Positions 1-5,689 of a stretch of DNA of 5,689 nt are shown here, in pieces. The stretch comes from Oscillospiraceae bacterium. Lineage in GTDB: Bacteria; Bacillota; Clostridia; Oscillospirales; Acutalibacteraceae. A program made the position numbers and the translations under genes. The stretch lies in the NCBI GenBank assembly GCA_902796295.1, contig CADBOL010000078.1, positions 1-5,689 on the forward strand, in the 5' to 3' direction. Position 1 is the first letter of the stretch; every line of letters begins with the position of its first letter. The notes under the pieces were generated by a model. That model ran no database searches and had not been told where the DNA came from. It saw only the letters and a list, made by a program, of their open reading frames with translations.

Positions 1-1397
1 AAAACAGGGTTCGCTCCGCGGTGAAAAACAGCGGATTCCAGTTTCCGCCGAGCAGAATCACGATTAACCTCTCGCCGGCGGATATCAGAAAAGAAGGGCC
101 CCTCTACGATCTGCCGATTCTCATAGCGATTCTCAAAGCGGGCCATCAGCTCAGAGCCGATACAGATGACTGCGCGTTTATCGGAGAGCTTTCGCTTGAC
201 GGAATGGTAAGGCACGTCAACGGCGCGCTGCCCATGGTGATAAGGGCGAGAGACGAGGGTATAAAAAGAGTATATGTGCCCGAGTCAAATGTTCTCGAGA
301 GCTCGGTCGTAAACAATATCGAGGTTTACGGAGTCAAAGATGTCAGAGAGCTTATTTCCCACCTGAACGGTGAAATCGAGCTTGAAAGAGCGGTCTTCGA
401 TGAGAGCGCCGGCGGTCATTACGGGCCTCCCGTGCCGGATTTCAGGGATGTCATGGGCCAGCAGGAGGCGCGGTATGCGCTTGAGATTGCCGCGGCGGGC
501 GGTCATAATATTCTTATGGTCGGTCCTCCCGGCTCGGGCAAGAGCATGCTTGCAAAGCGCCTGCCGTCTATTTTGCCTGATATGACTTTTGAAGAAAGCA
601 TAAGGACAACGGAGCTTTATTCCATTGCGGGCGAGCTTCCCGAAGGTGTTTCCCTGCTAAGGGAGAGACCCTTCCGCTCACCTCACCACACCGTATCGCC
701 GGCGGGGCTTTCGGGCGGAGGGGTGATTCCGAGGCCGGGAGAGATTTCCCTGGCTCATAACGGAGTGCTGTTTCTTGACGAGCTGCCCGAATTCTCAAGG
801 CAGGCCATGGAGGTTCTCCGCCAGCCGATAGAAGATAACAAAATCACTATTTCGAGAGTAAACGCCAGCGTCACATATCCATGCTCGGCAATGATAGTGT
901 GCGCGATGAATCCCTGCCCCTGCGGATATTACGGCCATCCCAAAAGGCAGTGCACCTGCCCGGAGGGAGCGGCAAAAAGATATCTCGCAAAGATTTCGGG
1001 GCCTATGCTTGACAGAATAGATATTCATATAGAGGTGCCCCCGGTTGACTTTGAAAAGCTTTCATCAAAGGTGCCGGGAGAGTGCTCGGCAGATATAAAG
1101 AAGAGAGTCAACGCTGCGCGCAAAAAGCAGCAGGAGCGTCTCGCGGGCACCGGCATTACGTGCAATGCCAAGATGACGCCGGAACTGGCGAAACTATATT
1201 GCAACCCCACTCCCAAGGCAATGGTGATGCTTGAGCAGGCCTTTGAGAAGCTGGATCTGTCCGCAAGGGCGTATGACAAGGTTCTCAAAGTCGCAAGAAC
1301 CATCGCGGATCTTGAAGACAGCGAGGCAATAGAGGCCTCGCACATAGCTCAGGCGGTACAGTTCAGATCTCTTGACAGAAAATTCAGAAGAGAGTAG
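1..1397 (+). CDS. YifB/ComM-family Mg-chelatase-like AAA+ ATPase (5'-truncated by window edge)
   Basis: This is a hexameric-type AAA+ ATPase related to magnesium chelatase subunit I. The characterised proteobacterial relative ComM is a branch-migration helicase that helps integrate DNA during natural transformation; the role in Bacillota is less certain. The reading frame is open to the left edge (first full codon at 3, reading NRVRSAVKNSGF), matching the conserved region about 45-50 residues into the family. The GTG at 21 is therefore an internal valine, and 464 residues of about 510 are visible. Seen in order: an N-terminal ChlI-type domain; Walker A GPPGSGKS (522-545); the FRSPHHTVS signature (from 672); Walker B LFLDE (768-782); sensor-1 Asn (909) followed by CPC and CTC cysteine pairs (915, 921, 951, 957), probably binding zinc; LDRID (1008-1022); and the C-terminal SARAYDKVLKVARTIADL sensor-2 region (from 1260). 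All key ATPase motifs are intact. The next gene starts 15 bases downstream. Confidence in the family is high. Confidence 0.95.
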   Translation, partial: NRVRSAVKNSGFQFPPSRITINLSPADIRKEGPLYDLPILIAILKAGHQLRADTDDCAFIGELSLDGMVRHVNGALPMVIRARDEGIKRVYVPESNVLESSVVNNIEVYGVKDVRELISHLNGEIELERAVFDESAGGHYGPPVPDFRDVMGQQEARYALEIAAAGGHNILMVGPPGSGKSMLAKRLPSILPDMTFEESIRTTELYSIAGELPEGVSLLRERPFRSPHHTVSPAGLSGGGVIPRPGEISLAHNGVLFLDELPEFSRQAMEVLRQPIEDNKITISRVNASVTYPCSAMIVCAMNPCPCGYYGHPKRQCTCPEGAAKRYLAKISGPMLDRIDIHIEVPPVDFEKLSSKVPGECSADIKKRVNAARKKQQERLAGTGITCNAKMTPELAKLYCNPTPKAMVMLEQAFEKLDLSARAYDKVLKVARTIADLEDSEAIEASHIAQAVQFRSLDRKFRRE

Positions 1398-1404
1398 AAA
1401 GGAG
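1398..1404 (+). promoter_or_regulatory. Ribosome binding site deciding a TTG start at 1413
   Basis: AAAGGAG begins directly after the upstream TAG stop and ends 8 bases before the TTG at 1413, which is ideal spacing. The first in-frame ATG (1425) would be 20 bases away, too far. The non-ATG start is therefore preferred. Confidence 0.8.
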
Positions 1405-1412
1405 CGATACAG

Positions 1413-3020
1413 TTGGACAGCGAAATGAATAACAACGTTCCTCAGACCGGGGAAGAGACAGCGGAAAATGAAGCATTCGGCGAAATTTCCGCCGCAGAGC
1501 AGGAAATAACCGAGCCTGCAGAAACAGAAGAAACCGCTTTTGAAGAGATTGCCGGCGATACGGAATCACCGGTGGAATCGGCGGAAGAGGCGGAGGAAGA
1601 AACAGAAGAATCGGAAAACGGGAAAGAAGACGTTATCTGCCCGAACTGCGGCCGCGAATTTGCCCCTTACGGCCACGACTACTGCCGCAAATGCGAAAAG
1701 AAGCTGGTCAGGGTCAAGGTTCCGCTTGTCTCATATATAGCGGGCGCTGCGGCGATCCTCGTTTCACTCTTTGCTTTCATAGTCATGGTGCTGAATGTTC
1801 TGCCCGCCCTTCAGGTTTTTGAGGGCCTCATATATGAATCCGGCAGTCTTGTTTATCCCGCTCTTGACAGCTATAAAGGGACCGATGAAGTTATCTCCAC
1901 CGTGCAGGAGCATATCGGCACCGGCTTTTTCAGCAGTTTTGTCGCGAAGGGTTCAAAGCTTGATGAAAAGGTTTTCAAAAATACGGTCAAATTCTATAAT
2001 CCCCTTATGGCGCATCAGTATGAGGAATATATTTTCACGAGCCCCGGTGCGGCAGCCTTCAAAGAAAAATCCAAAGCCGTTATTGAAAACAGGAGAATAT
2101 ACGATACATACCAGAATATGTATGTGAAGATAATGAACGCATACAATGCCGTTGCCGAAAACGAAAACGCCGGGCCGGAAGACGGCAGGAAAGCCATCGA
2201 GACAATAGAGAAACAGAGAGGCAAAGAAGGCATAGACAGCGTGCTTGTCGACCTGTTTGAATTCGATGTCGCCGGCATGAGCAATATGGGCGAAGAGGCA
2301 GAGAAAAAATATCTCGAAATGGCGCTTGAGGATCAGAAGACCGATGATATCGACTGGAGATTCCTGTTTATCAATCAGTATTGCGATATGCTCATAAGAC
2401 AGGGTGAAGATGAAAAAGCTCTCACCATGCTCAAGGATATCGTAGAGGAGGATAAATCTGCGCTCGACCCGTATTACCTGCTCGCAAAGGTGTACAAGAG
2501 CCGCGGCGATACGGATAACCTCAAGGATATCGTTTATGAATACTGCGCAAACAATGTCACCAGCGAAGGCAAACAATCCGACAGCGCATACGAGCTGCTG
2601 CTCTATCTTTTCAGAGTTACCGGAGAGTATGAAGATATGGAGGAGACGGCATCCAGCGCGCAGGCGCTCTATGAGCTTATTCCCGAATACAACCGTCAGC
2701 TCGCTCTCGCATATCTTTCACAGGGTAAATATGACGAGGCCTTTGAGCAGGCCATGAAGGCGGATGAAAAGGCATATTACCGCCAGTCATATTACGGAGA
2801 TACATCCGTAATGAACGAAAAGCTCTTTGCCACGGTTTACGTTACCGCTTTCCTCTGCGATAAATACGGAGAGAAGAATACGGAAAACGCGGATCAGATA
2901 CCCGATGTTCTCGAATCATTCAAGGGCCGCAGTTTCTCCGGCGACAAAGTTGAGAGAATAATAAACGGCGAAGCGGATATAAAAGATATTCTTAATGAAG
3001 GAGGATGCGATCTTATATGA
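1413..3020 (+). CDS. Zinc-ribbon, single-span membrane protein with TPR-like extracytoplasmic domain
   Basis: No named family was recognised for this 535-residue protein, but its architecture is clear. Residues 1-73 are a Glu/Ala-rich acidic, probably disordered tail. Residues 76-94 form a zinc ribbon with CPNC (C76, C79) and CRKC (C91, C94). A basic stretch (K96, K97, R100, K102) precedes one hydrophobic segment at about 104-133. By the positive-inside rule this puts the ribbon in the cytoplasm and the remaining 400 residues outside. The outer part is helical and ends in TPR-like hairpins: turn glycines at G331, G365, G404 and G438 are spaced 34, 39 and 34 residues apart, and the last unit (LAYLSQGKYDEAFEQA) is a good TPR match. 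TPR domains usually bind other proteins, so a scaffold or sensing role in the envelope is plausible but inferred. No catalytic motif was seen. The TTG start is supported by its ribosome binding site. The stop overlaps the next start, so the two proteins are probably made together. Confidence 0.85.
   Translation: MDSEMNNNVPQTGEETAENEAFGEISAAEQEITEPAETEETAFEEIAGDTESPVESAEEAEEETEESENGKEDVICPNCGREFAPYGHDYCRKCEKKLVRVKVPLVSYIAGAAAILVSLFAFIVMVLNVLPALQVFEGLIYESGSLVYPALDSYKGTDEVISTVQEHIGTGFFSSFVAKGSKLDEKVFKNTVKFYNPLMAHQYEEYIFTSPGAAAFKEKSKAVIENRRIYDTYQNMYVKIMNAYNAVAENENAGPEDGRKAIETIEKQRGKEGIDSVLVDLFEFDVAGMSNMGEEAEKKYLEMALEDQKTDDIDWRFLFINQYCDMLIRQGEDEKALTMLKDIVEEDKSALDPYYLLAKVYKSRGDTDNLKDIVYEYCANNVTSEGKQSDSAYELLLYLFRVTGEYEDMEETASSAQALYELIPEYNRQLALAYLSQGKYDEAFEQAMKADEKAYYRQSYYGDTSVMNEKLFATVYVTAFLCDKYGEKNTENADQIPDVLESFKGRSFSGDKVERIINGEADIKDILNEGGCDLI
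2998..3004 (+). promoter_or_regulatory. Ribosome binding site within the end of the upstream gene
   Basis: AAGGAGG lies inside the last codons of the zinc-ribbon/TPR gene (its Glu-Gly-Gly). It abuts the ATG at 3005 with no spacer, which rules that codon out. It sits 12 bases before the ATG at 3017, slightly long but workable, especially with translational coupling. Confidence 0.75.
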
Positions 3021-3562
3021 AGCTGATATATGTTATTTTCAAATTCCTCCTTTTCCCGGGCACATTTGTCAGAGGAGTCTGGGAGCATATTACCTGCAAG
3101 ATTCTTCATCTTCCGGTTGAGAGCGAGGGATATCTGAGACCGGATGAGGCGTGCGGTCATGTGGAGCACGCGCTCGCGACAACACCCTGGTCGGCCTGGC
3201 TTATGGCGACCGGCCCCGGTTTTATGATGTTCAACGCGGGCATGGCGTTTCTTTACGCGGGAGTGCTCAATATATTCTATCTGGGCGTCACCCCCTATGA
3301 TTCGCTTCCTCTTTTCATTTTCTATGTAATAATGATTTATCTGGGCGTTTCATTCCTTTGCAGCCTTTTCCCGCTGACAGAGGATATACTGAATTATTTC
3401 GGCCTCGCTTTTCACGGCAAAAAAGGCCCATCCATGATATTGAAGATATTGTCATTGCCTCTTGCGCTTATAACGAGAGCAGGAGCATTCTGCGAAAGAA
3501 ACTGCATCAATTTTATTCTTGCCGCGGCATTTATCGCGATACATATTTTATTCGTTCTCTGA
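3017..3562 (+). CDS. Small multi-pass membrane protein of unknown function, translationally coupled to the upstream gene
   Basis: This 181-residue integral membrane protein was not assigned to a named family. The start at 3017 is chosen because it overlaps the upstream TGA as ATGA and is correctly placed relative to AAGGAGG; the ATG four codons earlier touches the ribosome binding site. Hydrophobic segments lie at about 2-14 (re-entrant or interfacial), 66-91, 94-118 and 163-181. Between the first two is a soluble loop with [12 protein letters not shown] (13-24) and CGHVEH (46-51), giving several Cys, His and Glu residues that could bind a metal. FPLTEDI (118-124) follows the third segment. 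The FPGT and P-x-x-x-D layout loosely recalls membrane metalloproteases of the M50-like type, but no HExxH motif is present, so any such relation would be to an inactive or diverged form. Coupling to the TPR membrane protein suggests the two act together; this is inference. Confidence 0.8.
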   Translation: MKLIYVIFKFLLFPGTFVRGVWEHITCKILHLPVESEGYLRPDEACGHVEHALATTPWSAWLMATGPGFMMFNAGMAFLYAGVLNIFYLGVTPYDSLPLFIFYVIMIYLGVSFLCSLFPLTEDILNYFGLAFHGKKGPSMILKILSLPLALITRAGAFCERNCINFILAAAFIAIHILFVL

Positions 3563-3586
3563 TTGCCGGCAGGCGAAAAACATAAC

Positions 3587-3596
3587 AGGCGGTGAT
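3587..3596 (+). promoter_or_regulatory. Ribosome binding site fixing the asnA start at 3600
   Basis: AGGCGGTGAT matches the ideal AGGAGGTGAT at nine of ten bases. Its core ends 7 bases before the ATG at 3600. It lies downstream of the earlier in-frame ATG at 3519, so it excludes that longer start. Confidence 0.75.
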
Positions 3597-3599
3597 TTT

Positions 3600-4613
3600 A
3601 TGTATAATCTCAAAATACCCGAGGGATATAAATCCGAGCTGACCCCGAGACAGACTCAGCTTGCGATAAAAAAAGTCAAGGATTTCTTTGAAAGAGACCT
3701 TGCAATTCAGCTCAATCTCACGAGAGTATCCGCGCCCCTTTTTGTTGAGAAAAATTCGGGAATCAATGACACTCTCAACGGCGTGGAAAGGCCCGTGCGC
3801 TTTGACGTCAAAGATATCGGAAACGGAGATATGGAGATAGTGCATTCTCTCGCGAAATGGAAGAGAATGGCTCTGAAGCAATACGGCTTTGCCGTGGGCG
3901 AAGGTCTTTACACCGATATGAATGCCATACGCAGAGACGAGGATACCGACAATATCCACTCAGTATTTGTCGATCAGTGGGATTGGGAGAAGCATATCGC
4001 CAAAGAGGCGAGGACTCCCGAAACGCTTCACCATACCGTCAGGGCGATTTACAGGGCGCTCAGACACACGGAGAGATATATCGCGGATGACTACGCTTTT
4101 GTGCAGAGAGATTTCCTGCCCGAAAGGATTTCCTTTATCACCACTCAGGAGCTCGAGGATATGTATCCGGATCTCACTCCCAAGGAGAGAGAGAATAAAA
4201 TCGCACGCGAAAAGAAAGCGGTATTCATTGAAAAGATAGGCGGAGCGCTTAAAAGCGGACAGATTCACGACGGCAGAGCGCCCGACTATGATGACTGGGA
4301 GCTCAACGGCGATATCGTAGTCTATTACCCGGTGCTTGACATAGCTTTTGAGCTGTCGTCAATGGGTATAAGAGTTGACGAGGAATCCCTGCTTAAACAG
4401 CTTGAAATCAGGGGATGCCCCGAGAGGGCGGAGATGCCCTTCCACAAAGCGCTTCTGAAAGGCGAGCTGCCATACTCTATGGGCGGCGGCATCGGCCAGA
4501 GCCGCATCTGCATGTTTTTCCTTCATAAGGCGCATATCGGCGAGGTACAGGCTTCGGTATGGCCCGAAGGCATGATAGAGGAATGCAAGGCAAACGGTAT
4601 AGAACTTCTTTAA
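3600..4613 (+). CDS. asnA: Aspartate-ammonia ligase (ammonia-dependent asparagine synthetase A)
   Basis: AsnA makes L-asparagine from L-aspartate, ammonia and ATP, releasing AMP and pyrophosphate (EC 6.3.1.1). It is a cytoplasmic homodimer with a fold related to class II aminoacyl-tRNA synthetases. At 337 residues it is full length (the E. coli enzyme is 330). Family blocks are all present: the substrate-region [18 protein letters not shown] (44-61), VHSLAKWKR (81-89), [16 protein letters not shown] (100-115), VDQWDWE (124-130), GRAPDYDDW (225-233), [20 protein letters not shown] (235-254) and GGGIGQSR (295-302), the last equivalent to class II synthetase motif 3. The ATG at 3600 is chosen over an upstream in-frame ATG because it has the ribosome binding site and the N-terminus then aligns with the family. 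It follows the membrane-protein gene by 37 bases with no hairpin, so it may be co-transcribed. That leader is too short for a T-box or riboswitch. Its use of free ammonia suits an ammonia-rich anaerobic habitat. Confidence 0.97.
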   Translation: MYNLKIPEGYKSELTPRQTQLAIKKVKDFFERDLAIQLNLTRVSAPLFVEKNSGINDTLNGVERPVRFDVKDIGNGDMEIVHSLAKWKRMALKQYGFAVGEGLYTDMNAIRRDEDTDNIHSVFVDQWDWEKHIAKEARTPETLHHTVRAIYRALRHTERYIADDYAFVQRDFLPERISFITTQELEDMYPDLTPKERENKIAREKKAVFIEKIGGALKSGQIHDGRAPDYDDWELNGDIVVYYPVLDIAFELSSMGIRVDEESLLKQLEIRGCPERAEMPFHKALLKGELPYSMGGGIGQSRICMFFLHKAHIGEVQASVWPEGMIEECKANGIELL

Positions 4614-4634
4614 TTCAATAAAATAAAAAAGAAC

Positions 4635-4644
4635 GGAGAGAGAG
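4635..4644 (+). promoter_or_regulatory. Ribosome binding site for the isomerase gene
   Basis: The purine-rich GGAGAGAGAG run has its GGAG core 8 bases before the ATG at 4647 and 11 before the second ATG at 4650. The first ATG is slightly favoured, but the two cannot be firmly separated. It sits in a 33-base AT-rich gap with no hairpin. Confidence 0.6.
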
Positions 4645-4646
4645 TT

Positions 4647-5435
4647 ATGATGAAACTGGGCATTATAGGCGGCTGGGAAGAGAAAGATTTTGAGTATGTA
4701 AAAAACAAGGGTCTTGAGGCGGTGGAATTCACCGTCAATCACGATGTTGACGCTCAGGATTTTCTTGCCAAGGCTCCGAAAATAAAGGAATACAGCGAAA
4801 AATACGGCGTCTCTGTCGGCTCAATGGGCAGATGGGGAATGCAGAGAATAGACGAAAAGGGAGAGATTATTCCCTCGGCTCTCAGCGATGACAAGGCGGT
4901 CATTGACGCTGCGGAGATTATCGGATGCCCCGTCTACAATGTAGGCGTAAACTACACCGAATCCCTGGGATTTTATGAAAACTGCCGCAAGGCGATAGAG
5001 TATATCTCAATCCTTCTTGACTATGCTAAGGACAAGGGAATAAAGCTTGCCACATATAACTGCGACTGGTCAAACTTTGTCTATAATGACAAGGCGTGGA
5101 GCGTAGTCCACACCGCGCTGCCGGAGCTCGGCATAAAATATGACGCCTCTCACTGCATAGGCAGGGGAGACGACTATCTCAAGGAGCTCAGAGACTGGGG
5201 CGACAGAGTTTATCATGTTCACCTCAAGGGTGTTGTCGAGATTGACGGCAGCAGATATGATGATGCCCCCGCAGGACTCGATCAGATTAACTGGGGAGCT
5301 CTGCTTGATGTGCTTTACACCAAGAATTATGACGGCATGCTTTCGATAGAGCCGCATTCATCATACTGGAGAGGCGACCTCGGAGAAAGAGGAATTGATT
5401 TCACCATCAGATACATGAAACCTTATATCTTTTAA
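4647..5435 (+). CDS. Sugar phosphate isomerase/epimerase family protein (xylose isomerase-like TIM barrel)
   Basis: This 262-residue cytoplasmic enzyme belongs to the xylose isomerase-like/AP endonuclease 2 TIM-barrel superfamily (IolE-like sugar epimerases and isomerases). Such proteins interconvert keto-sugars or their derivatives using a divalent metal; the substrate here cannot be read from sequence. Seen: N-terminal strand KLGIIGGW (3-10), GLEAVEFTV with E27, GCPVYNVGVNY (93-103), KLATYNCDWSNFVYND (133-148), IKYDASHC (163-170), the RDWGDRVYHVHLKG block (182-195) and SIEPHSSYWRG near the end. Likely metal or catalytic residues are D166, H169, H190 or H192, and E235. The position that often carries the first metal-binding Glu (a Glu-Asn pair in many relatives) appears here as Tyr-Asn (Y137-N138), which seems typical of a YNC-W-NF subfamily rather than a defect. 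It is the last gene before the hairpin at 5442, so it probably ends the transcript. Confidence in the family is high; in the reaction, low. Confidence 0.9.
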   Translation: MMKLGIIGGWEEKDFEYVKNKGLEAVEFTVNHDVDAQDFLAKAPKIKEYSEKYGVSVGSMGRWGMQRIDEKGEIIPSALSDDKAVIDAAEIIGCPVYNVGVNYTESLGFYENCRKAIEYISILLDYAKDKGIKLATYNCDWSNFVYNDKAWSVVHTALPELGIKYDASHCIGRGDDYLKELRDWGDRVYHVHLKGVVEIDGSRYDDAPAGLDQINWGALLDVLYTKNYDGMLSIEPHSSYWRGDLGERGIDFTIRYMKPYIF

Positions 5436-5441
5436 ACTCAA

Positions 5442-5484
5442 GGCTGCACCCGGTTTATGCCGGGTGCAGCCCGGATACATTTTT
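5442..5484 (+). terminator. Probable intrinsic terminator after the isomerase gene
   Basis: A perfect 12-bp GC-rich stem (5442-5453 with 5460-5471) encloses a 6-base loop, TTTATG, and starts 6 bases after the stop codon. A five-T run follows at 5480-5484, separated from the stem by 8 bases (CGGATACA). Classical terminators have the T-run immediately after the stem, so termination may be partial. The position, right after a stop and before a gene with its own ribosome binding site, supports the call. Confidence 0.7.
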
Positions 5485-5503
5485 CATATAAAAGAGAGAA
5501 ACA

Positions 5504-5689
5504 ATGAAAATTGCAGCAAAGGGATTTAACTATTCACAGGACGGGCCGGGAAACCGCCTCGTCTATCATCTGCAGGGATGCAATTTCGCCTGCAAGTGGT
5601 GCTCCAACGCAGATATGATTCCCCTTGACAATCCCGCCGCTAAAGAGATCGATATAAATACGGTTTATGATGAAATCATGCGCAGCCGT
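5504..5689 (+). CDS. Radical SAM protein, glycyl-radical-enzyme activase-like (3'-truncated by window edge)
   Basis: Only the first 62 codons are present. They carry DGPGNRLVYHLQGC (13-26) and the radical-SAM iron-sulfur motif C-x3-C-x2-C (C26, C30, C33, in CNFACKWC). These bind a 4Fe-4S cluster that cleaves S-adenosylmethionine. The DGPG-N-R lead-in and the KWCSN context match the activating enzymes of pyruvate formate-lyase and other glycyl radical enzymes, which install the glycyl radical under anaerobic conditions. A purine-rich AAAGAGAG (5491-5498) stands 5 bases before the ATG as a modest ribosome binding site. The gene lies beyond the hairpin at 5442 and may begin a new unit. It could instead be a stand-alone radical-SAM enzyme of the same superfamily. 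Whether an extra ferredoxin-like insert follows the cluster motif, as in many non-PFL activases, cannot be judged: residues 36-62 show no further cysteines. Confidence 0.88.
   Translation, partial: MKIAAKGFNYSQDGPGNRLVYHLQGCNFACKWCSNADMIPLDNPAAKEIDINTVYDEIMRSR

Noticed and set aside
21..23. GTG as the start codon of the yifB-family gene
   Set aside because: The frame stays open to the left edge and the upstream codons encode NRVRSA, a conserved part of this family, so the GTG is an internal valine.
1953..2576. A 207-residue open frame on the minus strand, rich in hydrophobic residues
   Set aside because: It lies antisense to the zinc-ribbon/TPR gene. Its Phe/Leu/Ile richness is what Glu, Lys and Asp codons give when read in reverse, and it has no recognisable domain.
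3005..3016. ATG at 3005 as the start of the small membrane protein
   Set aside because: It touches the AAGGAGG ribosome binding site with no spacer, whereas the ATG at 3017 is spaced by 12 bases and overlaps the upstream stop.
3564..3571. Palindrome TGCCGGCA between the membrane-protein gene and asnA
   Set aside because: Eight bases with no loop or flanking repeat; too short to call an operator or terminator.
3519..3599. A 27-codon N-terminal extension of asnA
   Set aside because: It overlaps the end of the membrane-protein gene, has no family similarity, and the excellent ribosome binding site lies downstream of it, before 3600.
3563..3599. T-box or riboswitch controlling asnA
   Set aside because: The 37-base gap is far too short for such a leader and shows no stable hairpin.
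5486..5491. TATAAA as a -10 promoter element before the radical-SAM gene
   Set aside because: No convincing -35 element lies at the right spacing, and a transcript from here would leave little room before the ribosome binding site.

Overview
All genes in this window lie on the + strand and are tightly packed. Several features suggest an anaerobic member of the Bacillota, probably an uncultured gut or rumen Clostridia: strong AAGGAGG-type ribosome binding sites, roughly balanced base composition with frequent AGA and ATA codons, an ammonia-dependent asparagine synthetase, and a radical-SAM activating-enzyme homologue. The lineage is inferred from these traits; no taxonomic marker gene is present.

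Layout. The window opens inside a YifB/ComM-family AAA+ ATPase gene that lacks roughly its first 45-50 codons and ends at 1397. Fifteen bases later comes a TTG-started gene (1413-3020). It encodes an acidic tail, a four-cysteine zinc ribbon, one membrane span and a TPR-like outer domain. Its stop codon overlaps (ATGA) the start of a small multi-pass membrane protein of unknown function (3017-3562). After 37 bases comes asnA (3600-4613), aspartate-ammonia ligase. After a further 33 AT-rich bases comes a TIM-barrel sugar phosphate isomerase/epimerase (4647-5435). A perfect 12-bp hairpin (5442-5471) with a displaced T-run is the only terminator-like structure seen. Beyond it, a radical-SAM gene of the glycyl-radical-enzyme activase type begins at 5504 and runs off the right edge.

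How the genes may work together. Gaps of 15, -4, 37 and 33 bases with no hairpin between genes fit one transcription unit from yifB through the isomerase, but the functions do not form an obvious pathway. The best-supported functional pair is the zinc-ribbon/TPR protein and the small membrane protein, which are translationally coupled and both membrane-bound. This pair is the least understood part of the window. AsnA and the isomerase are ordinary cytoplasmic metabolic enzymes. The radical-SAM gene probably starts a new unit, and its partner, if any, lies outside the window. No tRNA, rRNA, CRISPR array, insertion sequence or phage gene was seen. No stretch over 300 bases lacks a gene.
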